From Chondrosia reniformis (Eukaryota > Porifera > Demospongiae > Chondrillida > Chondrillidae): 64,000 nt of DNA. Made by a program: the position numbers and the translations under genes. Positions 34,048-44,042 of this stretch are shown here, piece after piece; the stretch's first letter is position 1; each line of letters opens with the position of its first letter. Location of the stretch: contig OX359191.1 of assembly GCA_947172415.1 (NCBI GenBank), positions 2,480,001-2,544,000 of the forward strand, in the 5' to 3' direction. The notes under the pieces are model-generated. The model saw only the letters and a list, made by a program, of their open reading frames with translations. It was not told where the DNA came from and made no database searches.

Positions 34048-37000
34048 CTAGAAAGTTTTGTTTCTCATATATGACAATGAAGACTTTTTGTTGTTAAATA
34101 CACTGTTTGCTTGTTCCACTACCTCAGTGTTGACGGATGAGAATTGGGAATATAGCTGAATATTATAACCTGAACTCCAAGCTATAGGACATACAAAATA
34201 CTGTGTGGCATTTTATATTTATATACCGTATATCTTCTATAAATTCGTGAACTTTTGAGACTTTTCAATTCTTACTTTTCGAAGTTTAGGAGGAAATACG
34301 CGCCTCTTCGTTCGCATCTTGCGAAAATTAGAGACTTCTTGCGAAATTAGAGGCGTTCTGACGCCATTTTATGGAGGTACACAATGGCTGCCTCTGGCTC
34401 GTTCTTTGTCACAATATCTTGCGTTATTCGTGGGTATCATGTCTACAAAGAGGTTTGGAGCCCCAATATTGGAGTGAATTTCATGTGCTTCGACGAGGAA
34501 GAGAACGTTCATGACAGGAAAGCGGTAGAAAGAGTCACCAGGAGATTCTTTGCTTGTTCGCTGCTGTGCTGGCCTCTTGCGTGTGTTACTCAGTGGCTTG
34601 AACCTCTGCAGAAACACTGGCCACGATGACGATGACCCTGACGGTCCTGGCGAGCCGCTGGCAAACTCCAACAGAGATCTCTGCCTAGTTTTCACCTCCT
34701 TCGTCAGGTCGACGCGCTCTGGAGATCTCCTCGTAACCAGTTATCTCAACATCCGACGACATCTCCTAGTGCAACACTGCTTCTAGGTGCGATTACCGTT
34801 GCTACAAGTTCCAAGGTTTACATCTGGTATTACAATACCCATTTTACACGCGCTTTGCCGAAATTAGAGGATGTTTGCGAACTTTAGAGTTCGCAAAAAG
34901 TTCGAATTTTTAGAGCGTGTCAGTGCAAGATCGCTAAATGTTTACGAAAATTAGAGTTTCGAATTTATAGAAGATTTACGGTATCAACAATATTATATAT
35001 ACCTTTATGATTATACCAATGAAATCTGTCCACAAAGAAGATTGTACTTTTAAAATGCATGGGACATCTGTTCAGAGCATACTCCTCCAGAAAACATGCA
35101 TTATCATAAACAACAGTTTTTGGAGCTTAGATTCAGAAGAAGTAAAGAACATGCATATACAATTAATGACATACTCGCATATCAAAATATTTTCCCAAGC
35201 AGACTCTCACCTTGTTTAAACCGTGTCATTAAAAGAGTAAAAGGAACTTCAGGCGACTCATTCTGACGCATTACCTGAAACCCATAACATACTCCTACAA
35301 AAAAGTATAAATCATACATTATAAATTGCAGATAAATTGCTCAGATCAAAAGAAATTACCGTGTGGACAGAATATTGTAAATATTCCAGGTAGCAAGGTT
35401 GGATGCCTGCAATTGGACTTCCTACACATGTCTGTTTGTGCAAAAGAAATTCTCTTGTGAAATTCAGTAGCCAATGGATCCTCTAAATCTGACTGCCTAC
35501 TACTCCACACATTAAAATAATGGTACATTGTACTTCTAAATTAAGAAATGGACATGTTATACCATCAGCTTCTACAGTATATTATGTATATATATACGTA
35601 CCCTATATATATATTGATTTATGTGGTTATATAATATATATGCTAACCTTCCATGTATAAAGTGGTATAAATGGTCTCTAAGCACAGAATGGGACATTAA
35701 TAGATTCCCCATGTTCAACACTCCATCTTCATTTCCATCATAGGAAATTTGATGTGAACATTGGTTGCACTGGAGACAAAACACTATGTCCAGAGAGACA
35801 AAAATGTATTTAGTAATCTTAAAGATCTATTATTGAAAAAAGCTTAAAAGCCTATACCTTTAGCTCTTTCAATAGTATCCATTGTAAAAGTGGATAAATC
35901 CCGTCAACCACAGGAATTAATTCAGTAGAACATTGTCTGGGACAAACTGACGGAGGTGGTATCAAATGTATCAAACTGTCCTCTGAATTGGATGGACTGA
36001 GATATTTAGATTTCTTGGATGGAATCAAGTTGATTGCTTTTGATGACACAACTCCTGTGGTTAAATCAGCAGGCTTAGAACGATATTCAAACCGCTTACT
36101 GATGAGTCCTTGGATAATATTGTGAAGACCTTGCAGTTCGTACTTTTCCAACTGCTCTTTGTCATCAAGGAGTAGTGACATGTACACCACATGGCAACAT
36201 GCCTTAGGTACGCAGCACGAAAAACATTTTAAAACACCTTTCTCAAGGCCAACCACTGCACTGCTACCATCTACATGAACATCCACTACGGCTGACAAGT
36301 CGTCGACTTCAAAAATATATTCTTTCACCTGATCTTCTATCAACCCTGAAATGATGACAACCTTTTTATGCATATAGATATACACATACAGAACTGTAAT
36401 CACCTGAACTCTCATGCAGCTGCAGTTATTTGCAAATCACGGTCCACAACTGTGAGTAAGTGCTTCAGAACAACTAAATGAATGCACCTCTGTTGCAGTT
36501 CTGAAAAGGCATCTAGACATATATAAAGACTATATATACTCCAAGCAAAAAGAATAGGGTAGATGGCATATACGTAAAGATAATTGATCGTGGTACCTTC
36601 TCATGATCCAATTATACTACTTGCAAGTTTATTCAATAGAACTTGTGCTTGGGGTAAACAACTACATGCATACATCCATATAAAAGTTTTTTACCCTCCA
36701 GACAAAAAGCACGGCGCTGAATACATAAATACCTATTATTCTAAAGAAATATTAACATACTAGGATGAGTCATCTGAATTAAGTCACAGCATACCTATTG
36801 TCAAAACTATATAGTCTTCAACTCACTATTAGCTTCTTTCTTATTGGATCAAAGTCCTTTATTAAAAATTCTCGGTAAGAGTTATCTACAGGCACACAAG
36901 TTGAATACTGCTTCAAAAGGTTGGAGTAGATAGTTTCATCAGCAGTTGTTAACTAAATCAGGAATGTCAAACAATGATCCATTCAGTAAATTGTTCAAGC

Positions 37001-37275
37001 TATATAACTCTTACCACATTCTCATCGATATCATCTAGTACTGAGTGTTGCCCTTCATTACCACTAGGAGATTCAAAGCCTAACATCCACTGGGAGTCAC
37101 TCTGGGGCAAAACGTCTGACAGTAAAGATGCGGCCGATTTACCTTTACTTTTTCCACTCAGTTTAGCTTTCTTCAGAGGCATTCTCGAATAATCATAACG
37201 TACCCCTTCTGGTAGAGCAAGAATTTTCACTGGAGTCAAAGACTTCCTCTTTGTAGTTTCAGCTTTGAAAGACAT
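34048..37275 (-). CDS. KDZ (Kyakuja-Dileera-Zisupton) / HMGXB3-like transposase
   Basis: The exons are 37015-37275 (ATG; basic, MSFKAETTKRKSLTPVKILA), 36827-36952, one or more unresolved, 35858-36345, 35648-35769, 35360-35535, 35211-35294, 35003-35125 and 34048-34181 (stop TAG). From 36345 to the stop every junction keeps frame. Family landmarks appear in order: a Cys/His cluster (CFSCCVPKACCHVVYM), CNQCSHQISYDGNEDGVLNM, FCPHG joined over an intron to VCYGFQVMRQNESPEVPF, VYDNACFLEEYALNRCP, FVDRFHWYNHK, and a last exon with INSQ-like VNTEVVEQANS and SSLSYMRNKTF. These match KDZ transposases and the related vertebrate HMGXB3. The core is open and may be functional. A MITE occupies the last intron. 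The exon between 36345 and 36827 is not settled. Confidence 0.75.
34384..34535 (+). pseudogene. HIRAN-like domain N-terminal fragment in a MITE
   Basis: From ATG 34384 the frame reads MAASGSFFVTISCVIRGYHV, then YKEVWSPNIGVNFMCFDEEE and NVHDRKAV. This fits the first half of HIRAN-like modules ('..I.GYH.Y..VW.P..G..L.C..E..N..D..AV'). After DRKAV the sequence changes character and the conserved 'VG.IP' block is absent, so the domain is broken. A second, different HIRAN-like ORF occurs in the pogo-like MITE at 16223. Confidence 0.5.
34530..34695 (-). pseudogene. Unidentified ORF start in the same MITE
   Basis: A minus-strand frame (MKTRQRSLLEFASGSPGPSG, then SSSSWPVFLQRFKPLSNTRK and RPAQQRTSKESPG) is Ser/Pro/basic-rich, like the disordered N-terminus of a transposon protein. 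It runs out where the HIRAN fragment meets it. No family can be assigned. Confidence 0.35.
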
Positions 37276-37415
37276 CACAGACAAGATCGGATACGATTTA
37301 CGTGCAGAAGTTACATCCTACATGGACGTCATAATAGTTGAAGGTGCTTTTTTATGCGTTTTAGTACGCCAGATATATATATAAATTGTATACTTACACT
37401 TCGAGGTGCTTACTA

Positions 37416-38084
37416 CATTTTGTTATTCCAAATATATCTCCGAAAGCTGCTGACGTGTTCGCAATACAGTGGTATAGGAAGGATTGCATAATGCTGCTGT
37501 GATGTCTTATATACATGTCATAAAGGTGAGTAATCTATTACGTCAACACTTCCTGGAGCCTCGGCACTGAATGGAAATAGAACTGATGACCTGTCAATTA
37601 GGGTGCACGTGTTTATATTACACGTGTTCGAAATGTTGTTGGGAGAATTGATAGAGAGAAGTATTCTGCAATTCATATTGCTTAAGGTGGGTTTAGCATT
37701 TAGAGTAAGCAATCAGAAGTCGTCCGGATGATATCTCGAAAGCTATAAACTTCAAATGAACATGTCATTACAAACAGCTTTCTTTGAGAAGTTCCTGTAC
37801 GCAATCAGGTATGGGGTGCCGTTTGAAAAAGTATTCAGAAAAAGTGTTACGGTAAAAAATCTGATATAACTAAATTTATTCCTGGAAAAAGGGGATATAT
37901 TATGGGGTGCCATTTGTAAAAATATTCATAAAAAAGTGTTCTAGCAAAAAAACTGATGTACGACTAAATTTATTCCTGTAAAAGGGGATATATCTCTAAA
38001 GATGCCCATCATTTAAGTGATATATAATTTGCACATCCAAAAATGTGATATATCCAAACGTTAGTGGAACATGTCCACACTCCC
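37416..38084. other. Intergenic, with a degenerate tandem duplication
   Basis: A block of about 95 bp beginning TATGGGGTGCC is duplicated in tandem (about 37808-37905 and 37911-37995). No gene is seen. A minus-strand frame at 37518-37712 is open but unrecognised. Confidence 0.45.
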
Positions 38085-38153
38085 GGCAGCCCCTTATATT
38101 GTTTTCATTTGCCGATTACGTTGTACGGCTTCATGTTACGGAAAGATATTTAA

Positions 38154-39135
38154 AGTGCAAGTTACAATATACTAAGGTAATCTAAATAAATAATTAAATA
38201 ATTCATATGGCTCCAAGAAAGGACCTAGAAACAAAATGGGAATATCATACTCAAGTATAGGGTATAAAACTCGTTTAAAATTAAGGGATTTCTTTATTAG
38301 GTCTCCGTTTGTTAGAAAACGAAGGACAAAGTCTGCATATAAAAGGCCATAGGACTATAGAAAGCCTATGGGAAATTTATATGCAAACCATGTGTTACAT
38401 TGATAAAAAATTTCAATTTGTTGGATAATTGTGAAATCCACATATATCATGGTACATGTGTATAAGAAACGTCTGGCGAAGTTTTGCTTAATTAAATGAG
38501 CAAAATAATCAACATATAATGAAGTATTCAAAGTTACGATTGCGCAAGCTGGTGATGTATTTTAATGTTTCTCTAGTGCGTCATCATCACCTTCGTTTAT
38601 ATGTCGCTCCGTACACACATTTTGTGAATCATGTGACGTTGCGAAAACATCACGCCTTGTTGCTAAAAAAGATCATCCTTTCGAAAACGGCTATGACAAG
38701 TCGACGCTCTCCTACGAAAAGGACCTACTGAATAAGCGAGTTGTAGCGAAGGTTAGATAAAGCGTATTTGTATACATTCCCATTAAGTTTGAGGCAGAAT
38801 TGTTCCTATACCGATGCAAAAGAAATTCGTTTCGTCGACCGTATTAAACTTTGGTAATTTAAGCTCTGTCTTCTCTTCTTATGTTTTTGTTCATATTTTT
38901 ACTTGCAATTGTCCATGTGTAGGAATAAGGAGTGTCATATATTATGCATGTTTAAATACAATCAAGGGCTTACACAGTGCAAGTTACAAATTTATACACG
39001 GCTAAAGTCTTGTAGCATTTAATATAGCTGATTGTGATTATTTTGGGAGTCATTTGCACCTGTATTATATTATATACCTCAGTGTGATTATCTTGGGAGT
39101 CACTTGCATCCGTGTATAAATTTGTAACTTGCACT
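38154..39135 (+). mobile_element. Dispersed repeat copy 2, inserted in the left TIR
   Basis: It starts AGTGCAAGTTACAATATAC and ends with the complement (TTGTAACTTGCACT). It interrupts the left terminal repeat of the composite element, whose right counterpart is continuous. Most of it matches 9467-10280. An internal inverted pair (about 38958-39002 and 39110-39152) can fold into a hairpin with arms of over 40 bp. It has no coding capacity. Confidence 0.65.
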
Positions 39136-39489
39136 GTGTAAATACTTGATTGTCTTTAAAATATATATATATATTTAATACAGGTTCATATGCAACTATT
39201 GTAACACTTAATTTATAAGTCAATACATCGTTTTTGCAAATGGCGGCGTTAATGAAGCTTTAGTTAACGAAGTTTTTCCATCGTTATTTATAAAGTTCAG
39301 GACACTTAAGCATTCTCAATCGTTAGTATTACAAATACTATATATAATATATTAAATCCCAACAATGCGGCCAAGTAGTTCGAGTTAATTCGAGGGGCAG
39401 CAGCCCCATGAGTTTTTAAAACTTCGAAAAACTTGCAGGGGTGTCAAGTTGACAATATGAAAATGAGTGAGATCAGTCAGCAGTGCGTA

Positions 39490-39585
39490 TAGTCTAGTAC
39501 CCAGCCCCAACTTCCACAAAAATGGTTGACGCCACCTTCCGCAGCGTCCACCATTTTGCGGAAGTTGGGGCTGGGTATGAGACTA
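39490..39585. mobile_element. 96-bp foldback MITE with 9-bp target duplication
   Basis: The termini TAGTCTAGTACCCAGCCCC and the complement of its right end (GGGCTGGGTATGAGACTA) fold the whole unit into a near-perfect hairpin. The flanks are CAGTGCGTA (39481-39489) and CAGTGCGCA (39586-39594), a 9-bp duplication with one change. The TAGTCT terminus is shared with the Mutator-like element at 17929. Confidence 0.8.
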
Positions 39586-39594
39586 CAGTGCGCA

Positions 39595-40461
39595 TTAAAC
39601 TACATTGGGATTATGTAATCTTCATGAGGCTCTTCCAGCTTCCAGTTCACTTTGCCTATCCCGTTATTGTTCGTGTATCTATGCTCTGACTCGGTTTCCA
39701 GTCGAACCGTTGTCGAATTTTCCCATGAACATGTGTTCAGCTACAAGGGACGGCAACTGATTGTGCAACTTTCAAGTCTCGAACCGGGAACATATAAACG
39801 AGGACTGAGTGATTAAGCCTCAGCCACTTTAGCAGCTAATGCGTGAGAAATGTTTCTGTATGAGTGTGAGAGTGAGAAATCTTTCGAATGCGTGTGTCAA
39901 ACGGGTAATGCGTGTGACTTGACAGGCCTGTACTTGTTTAATTTATTCTATTTTACGGTAGAAACATCGTATTGCTAAACAAATTATATAGAATTGGAGC
40001 GCTATTCTTTCTTAATATTTTAGTTACAAGAGCGTCACGATTGCAGGCTTAAGGGAGAAGGTAAGCGGCCGTAAGTGAGAGGTGCCAAATCGGCAAAAAT
40101 GTTTTACCAGGCAGTGGAAAATACAAAAATATTATAAATGGTGACGCCAATCTATGAAGGATAATGATATCTAATAATTGTATGCATACTCCTTTTAAAT
40201 TCCGTTTATTTTTTGAATTATAATCGAAAACGTATTTTCGTACCTTTATCGGGCGCCTCTAGTACTTCATATATCAGTTAAACAAGGGAATATTCCAGGA
40301 GTATATGTACAACTTTTAGGCTGTTACTTACTGAAGAGATTGATGTCAAAAAATGGTTAGATATACAATCCTCCACTGTGTAATAATTCATTTATTTTCC
40401 ATTTGTCTCCTTCGAGTAATGATATAGTCACGTGATTATCAGCCAAAATTAGTAGTACAGC
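39595..40461. other. Interior of the composite element, no gene seen
   Basis: No ORF or known motif is recognised. The stretch lies between the foldback MITE and the 3' end of the Ngaro-like retroelement. Confidence 0.4.
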
Positions 40462-40673
40462 TTAATGAACAGCCGTTACGTTACAAGTGTATAGTGATTA
40501 TTTGCGATCTCACCTTAAATCCTAAACCTGACTCTCAGTTCTCCTATAGTTCGCTTTCGGCTAATACCATCCCCCAACCTTTACCCTCGACATCATCGAT
40601 GCCGATAGGCTTTGGCGGTCCGGTCCAAAGAGGAGACCCACACCCTCAATGCTTTGGGTGGTGCCGACTTCCA
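40462..40673 (-). repeat. Split direct repeat B, outer copy
   Basis: A 212-bp sequence beginning TTAATGAACAGCCGTTACG on the plus strand, identical by eye to 41174-41385 and spaced 712 bp from it. Confidence 0.85.
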
Positions 40674-41173
40674 TCCCTGGACCGTGTCACATGGCCAATG
40701 ACCATGGAGAATAGGGAAACGGTTTCGCCTACTTGCCTCTCCCAACCTAACCTGCACAAATTCTACTATCTAGACAAAAACTATTCCTAATAGAACTACC
40801 CTTCTATATACTCCCATCTACTAAAAAACCCACTTCCCTACCTAACATAATCATTGATTGAATGTTATGGTGCCTCTATAAACTCCCATAAATTGACTAA
40901 CATACAACTATTAAGGATTAAAGGGTGGGAAGTATCAGGGAGGGAATAAAAACTGAAAGAATTAACGTCGTTTCCACCGTAGGTTCACGTTGTTGAATGC
41001 ACAAACATCACCTAGTAACAGCTTAACCAATCCACTTGATTCTCTTATCGATTTTAGCATACTATTCGCGGAGATTTCATATAGCGTATACCTTATATAC
41101 AATTATATATATATATATATATGCGTACATCCTTCACTCGTCCATTAACTCCGTTTACCTCCGTAAACTCCAT

Positions 41174-41385
41174 TTAATGAACAGCCGTTACGTTACAAGT
41201 GTATAGTGATTATTTGCGATCTCACCTTAAATCCTAAACCTGACTCTCAGTTCTCCTATAGTTCGCTTTCGGCTAATACCATCCCCCAACCTTTACCCTC
41301 GACATCATCGATGCCGATAGGCTTTGGCGGTCCGGTCCAAAGAGGAGACCCACACCCTCAATGCTTTGGGTGGTGCCGACTTCCA
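41174..41385 (-). repeat. Split direct repeat B, inner copy
   Basis: The second identical 212-bp copy, nearest to the recombinase gene. Both copies end at GTGCCGACTTCCA, after which the flanks diverge. Confidence 0.85.
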
Positions 41386-41840
41386 CAAAATGACAGCGGC
41401 ACGTGACCTATCACGTAACGCGTCATTCAAAGCATAGAAAAAACGAAACCACGGAACCGGACCCTGACAACAGCTGGTAATACACCCAGGCAACATTTCA
41501 CCTCAGCCCAAAACAGATGTGTATAAAAAACGATCTCAACATTGACCAAAAACGTGAGTTATTTTCCACTATACTTCTGATCTCTAAACTCCACTAACTA
41601 GCCCTTTGCTCACTTCAAAAACTGCAACCAAATGATTTACTAATGCTAACTTTCCTTGAGGCTTTAACCCCATATTCAAAGACGAATCCATTATCATACA
41701 TATAGTTACACAAATCAAATTGACAATTATTAATATTCTCCAATAACTAGATACATGCATATATTCTATATTCATTAAATAAATAACAGTTAATTAATAT
41801 CCTCCAAATTGTCCACATATCTCCATTCAATAAATAACAC

Positions 41841-42851
41841 TTAAATAGTCCTTTTCAGTAACTGGTTAGATATATTAGCCAATTCTGACTGAGGGGGACG
41901 AATATATAGCTGATATGCCGTACTTTTCCATCGTCCCAATCTTTTAATATCTGTTTCGGGAACTCCCGTACTAGCAGCAGTAGTTGCTGCTCCAATGCGT
42001 AAACTATGACTATTATAGTTCCTTGGGTTGATATCTGAGTAAGCCTCCAGCATTTTCCTAATACCCTTCACTAACTGAGATCGTGTCAAAGCACTGCCAT
42101 TTTTATGTATAAAAAGAATCCCAGGCCTGGGACCTCTAATTTTTAAATAATCCAATACAGCAGCCACAGGATAGAGATCACACCCTGTGCTATTTAAATA
42201 AACCGTTGTACCTTGCCTTTCCTGGTCTGTTTTTGAAGCTTTTATTTTAATAGCAATCTGAGATGGCTTAAATGGATTATTGAATGTAATATCACCCAAT
42301 GATAAATGTCTAGATGGGTCATATTGAACCCCATCTGCTAATAAAAATTCTGCTGATCTCAGAAAAGCAAAAAATCCAATATTAACTGCTGCCCATAATA
42401 ATCTATTCTCAAATTCTTTTGGATTCCTGGCTAATTGTTTCTTAATTAACCTTAAAATAGCTGGAGTAATTGGTAGCCTGATAAGCGGTCCCTTCTGAAT
42501 ATGTGGTTTCTGTCTAGCAATACCCTTTAGCAATAATTCTATTCTAGGTGATATACCACAGTACCACAAGCTTTCGCTTATATGAAAATATCTAATAGCT
42601 GATAAATATATTCGAATAGTTTTGACAGATACATTTTCCTTGCCCATAGATGTCACAAAAAGGAATAATGCATAATCCGATGTTGGTAAATAGGGTAACG
42701 AGAACTGAATGCAAAATTTTTTAAACCTTTTCATGCCAGAATTGTAGCATCTCCTGGTAGACTCTGATATTCCTTGCCTAATGAATTGATGAGCATTCTC
42801 TTCCAATCCTTTGAGAGCCAATCTGGACGATGAGTGACTAACATCTGCCAT
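41841..42851 (-). CDS. Tyrosine recombinase of an Ngaro/DIRS-like retrotransposon
   Basis: An uninterrupted 336-codon ORF. The N-terminal SAM-like part has STRRCYNSGMKRFKKFC and TIRIYLSAIRYFH. The catalytic domain shows FFAFLRSAEFL (catalytic Arg), IKASKTDQERQG (Lys), HSLRIGAATTAASTG (His-x-x-Arg), LGRWKSTAYQLYIRP (Trp, then the nucleophile Tyr). All catalytic residues are therefore present. The enzyme would insert circular cDNA by site-specific recombination rather than by DDE integration. Its start overlaps the preceding RNase H frame by about 120 bp in another frame, as is usual for DIRS-type elements. The ORF is intact even though the element looks 5'-incomplete. Confidence 0.88.
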   Translation of the reverse strand: MADVSHSSSRLALKGLEENAHQFIRQGISESTRRCYNSGMKRFKKFCIQFSLPYLPTSDYALFLFVTSMGKENVSVKTIRIYLSAIRYFHISESLWYCGISPRIELLLKGIARQKPHIQKGPLIRLPITPAILRLIKKQLARNPKEFENRLLWAAVNIGFFAFLRSAEFLLADGVQYDPSRHLSLGDITFNNPFKPSQIAIKIKASKTDQERQGTTVYLNSTGCDLYPVAAVLDYLKIRGPRPGILFIHKNGSALTRSQLVKGIRKMLEAYSDINPRNYNSHSLRIGAATTAASTGVPETDIKRLGRWKSTAYQLYIRPPQSELANISNQLLKRTI

Positions 42852-42929
42852 AAGCTGTCTGGAATTACAGTAGGACTTTTTTCTGCTTGAGGAACCTGAG
42901 TAAAGAATAAGTTTAATTTATTTCGAGAT
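42731..42929 (-). CDS. RNase H C-terminal end of the Ngaro-like element (partial)
   Basis: The frame emerges from the N gap reading SRNKLNLFFTQVPQAEK, matching the tail '(ADAL)SR....FF.QVP.A' that ends the RT-RNase H protein in DIRS-group elements. TVIPDSLWQMLVTHRPDWLS and a stop follow. It overlaps the recombinase ORF. Its catalytic part is not visible because of the gap. Confidence 0.55.
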
Positions 42930-43129
42930 NNNNNNNNNNNNNNNNNNNNNNNNNNNNNNNNNNNNNNNNNNNNNNNNNNNNNNNNNNNNNNNNNNNNNNN
43001 NNNNNNNNNNNNNNNNNNNNNNNNNNNNNNNNNNNNNNNNNNNNNNNNNNNNNNNNNNNNNNNNNNNNNNNNNNNNNNNNNNNNNNNNNNNNNNNNNNNN
43101 NNNNNNNNNNNNNNNNNNNNNNNNNNNNN
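42930..43129. other. Assembly gap (200 N)
   Basis: A run of exactly 200 N, the usual placeholder for a gap of unknown size, between the Ngaro-like element and a LINE fragment on the opposite strand. Confidence 0.99.
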
Positions 43130-43442
43130 AAGGCATGAGAACTTAAAGAAGAGGGAATATGGTGACCGGATTAGAGAAGTGGAGAATGGCTCCTTTACCC
43201 CCCTGGTTTTTGCCACCACGGGTGGTTTGAGCCGAGAAACAACCATCTTTTATAAGCGACTGGCGGAATTAATGTCAATCAGCAGAAATGCAAAATATCA
43301 TGAAACTATATCTTGGATGAGACGTAAACTATCTTTCCCTCTGGTCAAATCAGCAATTATGTGCATTAGAGGTAGCAGATCCATCAAAGCTAATTATAAT
43401 GACAATATTACACTGGGATTGACCGAAAGTCACCCAGTTTAA
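43130..43442 (+). pseudogene. C-terminal end of a REL-endonuclease LINE protein
   Basis: Emerging from the N gap, the frame reads RHENLKKREYGDRIREVENG, then SFTPLVFATTGGLSRET, FYKRLAELMS, ISWMRRKLSFPLVKSAIMCI and RGSRS before the stop. The LINE at 50821-54358 has the homologous tail (QRIREIEHGSFTPLVFSASG ... RLASLLS ... LSFSLLRSAVRCLRGARSS) directly after its restriction-like endonuclease. This is therefore the last about 100 codons of a related element on the plus strand. The upstream part lies in the gap or is lost. Confidence 0.7.
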
Positions 43443-44042
43443 TAACTTTACATGGACTTTATTTATTTATAATATCTATCAGTTAGTAATATATAAACTC
43501 ATCGACTTGTTTTATTTGTTACTATTATTGTTATTATTATTATTATTATAATAATTATTAAAACAAGTATTTCGAGTTTAAAAACTCGTGGGGCTGCCGC
43601 CCCAGAATTAACTCGAACTACTTGGCCGCATCGTTGGCATTTAATATATATATTCGTAATACTAACGATTGAGGACGCTTAAGTGTCCTGAACATTATAA
43701 ATAGCGACAGAAAAGCTTCGTTAACTAAAGCTTCCTAAACACCGCCATTTGCAAAATGATGTATTGATGTATAAATTAAGTATTATAAAGTATTATAATA
43801 GTTGCGTATATATGAACCTGTATTAAATATATATCGACGTATAAATAAAGTGTTATAATAGTTGCGTATATATGAACCTGTGTTAAATATATATCGACGT
43901 ATAAATAAAGTGTTATAATAGTTGTGTATCAACCCGTATTATATATATATATAAATATATATATATATCTTTCCGTAACATGAAGCCATACAACGTAATC
44001 GGCAAATGAAAACAATATAAGGGGCTGCCTGTGGCAGCCCCT
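43443..44042. repeat. AT microsatellite and right TIR of the composite element
   Basis: A (TTA)n/(ATT)n run at about 43519-43560 is followed by the right TIR (43564-44029). The TIR contains three tandem units of about 60 bp starting TATATATGAACCTGT (about 43808-43945). It ends in a small terminal hairpin GGGGCTGCC-TGT-GGCAGCCCC. Confidence 0.7.

Larger units (their letters stand above)
34226..34981. mobile_element. TA-flanked MITE with two convergent captured ORF starts
   Basis: The termini CCGTATATCTTCTATAAATT and its complement (one mismatch at ATAT/AAAT) bound a 756-bp unit with TA on both sides (34224-34225 and 34982-34983). The inner flanks share GCGAAAATTAGAG-type blocks in opposite orientation. 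There is no transposase. The interior carries a HIRAN-like start on the plus strand and a different ORF start on the minus strand, meeting in the middle, as in a deletion derivative of a two-gene element. It lies in the last intron of the KDZ-like gene. Confidence 0.75.
18613..37415. mobile_element. Candidate giant KDZ-type transposon (composite, with nested insertions)
   Basis: The motif TAGTAAGCACCTC at 18613-18625 recurs inverted at 37403-37415. A second AAGCACCT-type motif is inset on each side (about 18680 and 37345). Between them, two convergent gene sets face each other: plus-strand spliced genes from 24641 to 33996 and a minus-strand KDZ-like transposase gene from 37275 to 34048. Three younger elements (18724-24592, 25446-28713, 34226-34981) are inserted. 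Without them and their duplications the unit would be about 8.9 kb. No clean target duplication is visible at the outer ends, so the exact limits are uncertain. KDZ elements normally give 8-bp duplications; here the flanks differ. Confidence 0.5.
40462..42929 (-). mobile_element. Ngaro-like YR retrotransposon, 3' half
   Basis: In minus orientation the order is end of RNase H (beside the N gap), tyrosine recombinase (42851-41841), then direct repeat (41174-41385), a 500-bp unit (40674-41173) and an identical direct repeat (40462-40673). This is the B1-A2-B2 'split direct repeat' order known at the 3' end of Ngaro/PAT-type elements. The 5' part with A1, gag and RT is missing or hidden by N at 42930-43129. 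Confidence 0.6.
38085..44029. mobile_element. Composite element with about 470-bp terminal inverted repeats
   Basis: The left repeat (38085-38150, then 39161-39435 after an insertion) is the reverse complement of 43564-44029. It begins GGCAGCCCCTTATATTG and includes TTTGCCGATTACGTTGTAYG, GTTCAGGACACTTAAG and TTGCAAATGGCGG. The inner edge carries GAGTTAATTC and a GCAGCCCC motif. Inside are an Ngaro-like retroelement 3' half, a foldback MITE and a LINE fragment. No transposase of its own is recognised, and part of the interior is an N run. No target duplication is evident. Confidence 0.7.

Noticed and set aside
35852-36415. Extending the KDZ exon upstream to 36415
   Set aside because: A TTTCAG acceptor at 36346-36351 fits better, and the upstream residues (VLYVYIYMHKK) look like intron translation.
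42731-43246. A single minus-strand ORF spanning the N gap
   Set aside because: The part right of the gap is antisense to a better plus-strand LINE tail, and the gap itself carries no information.
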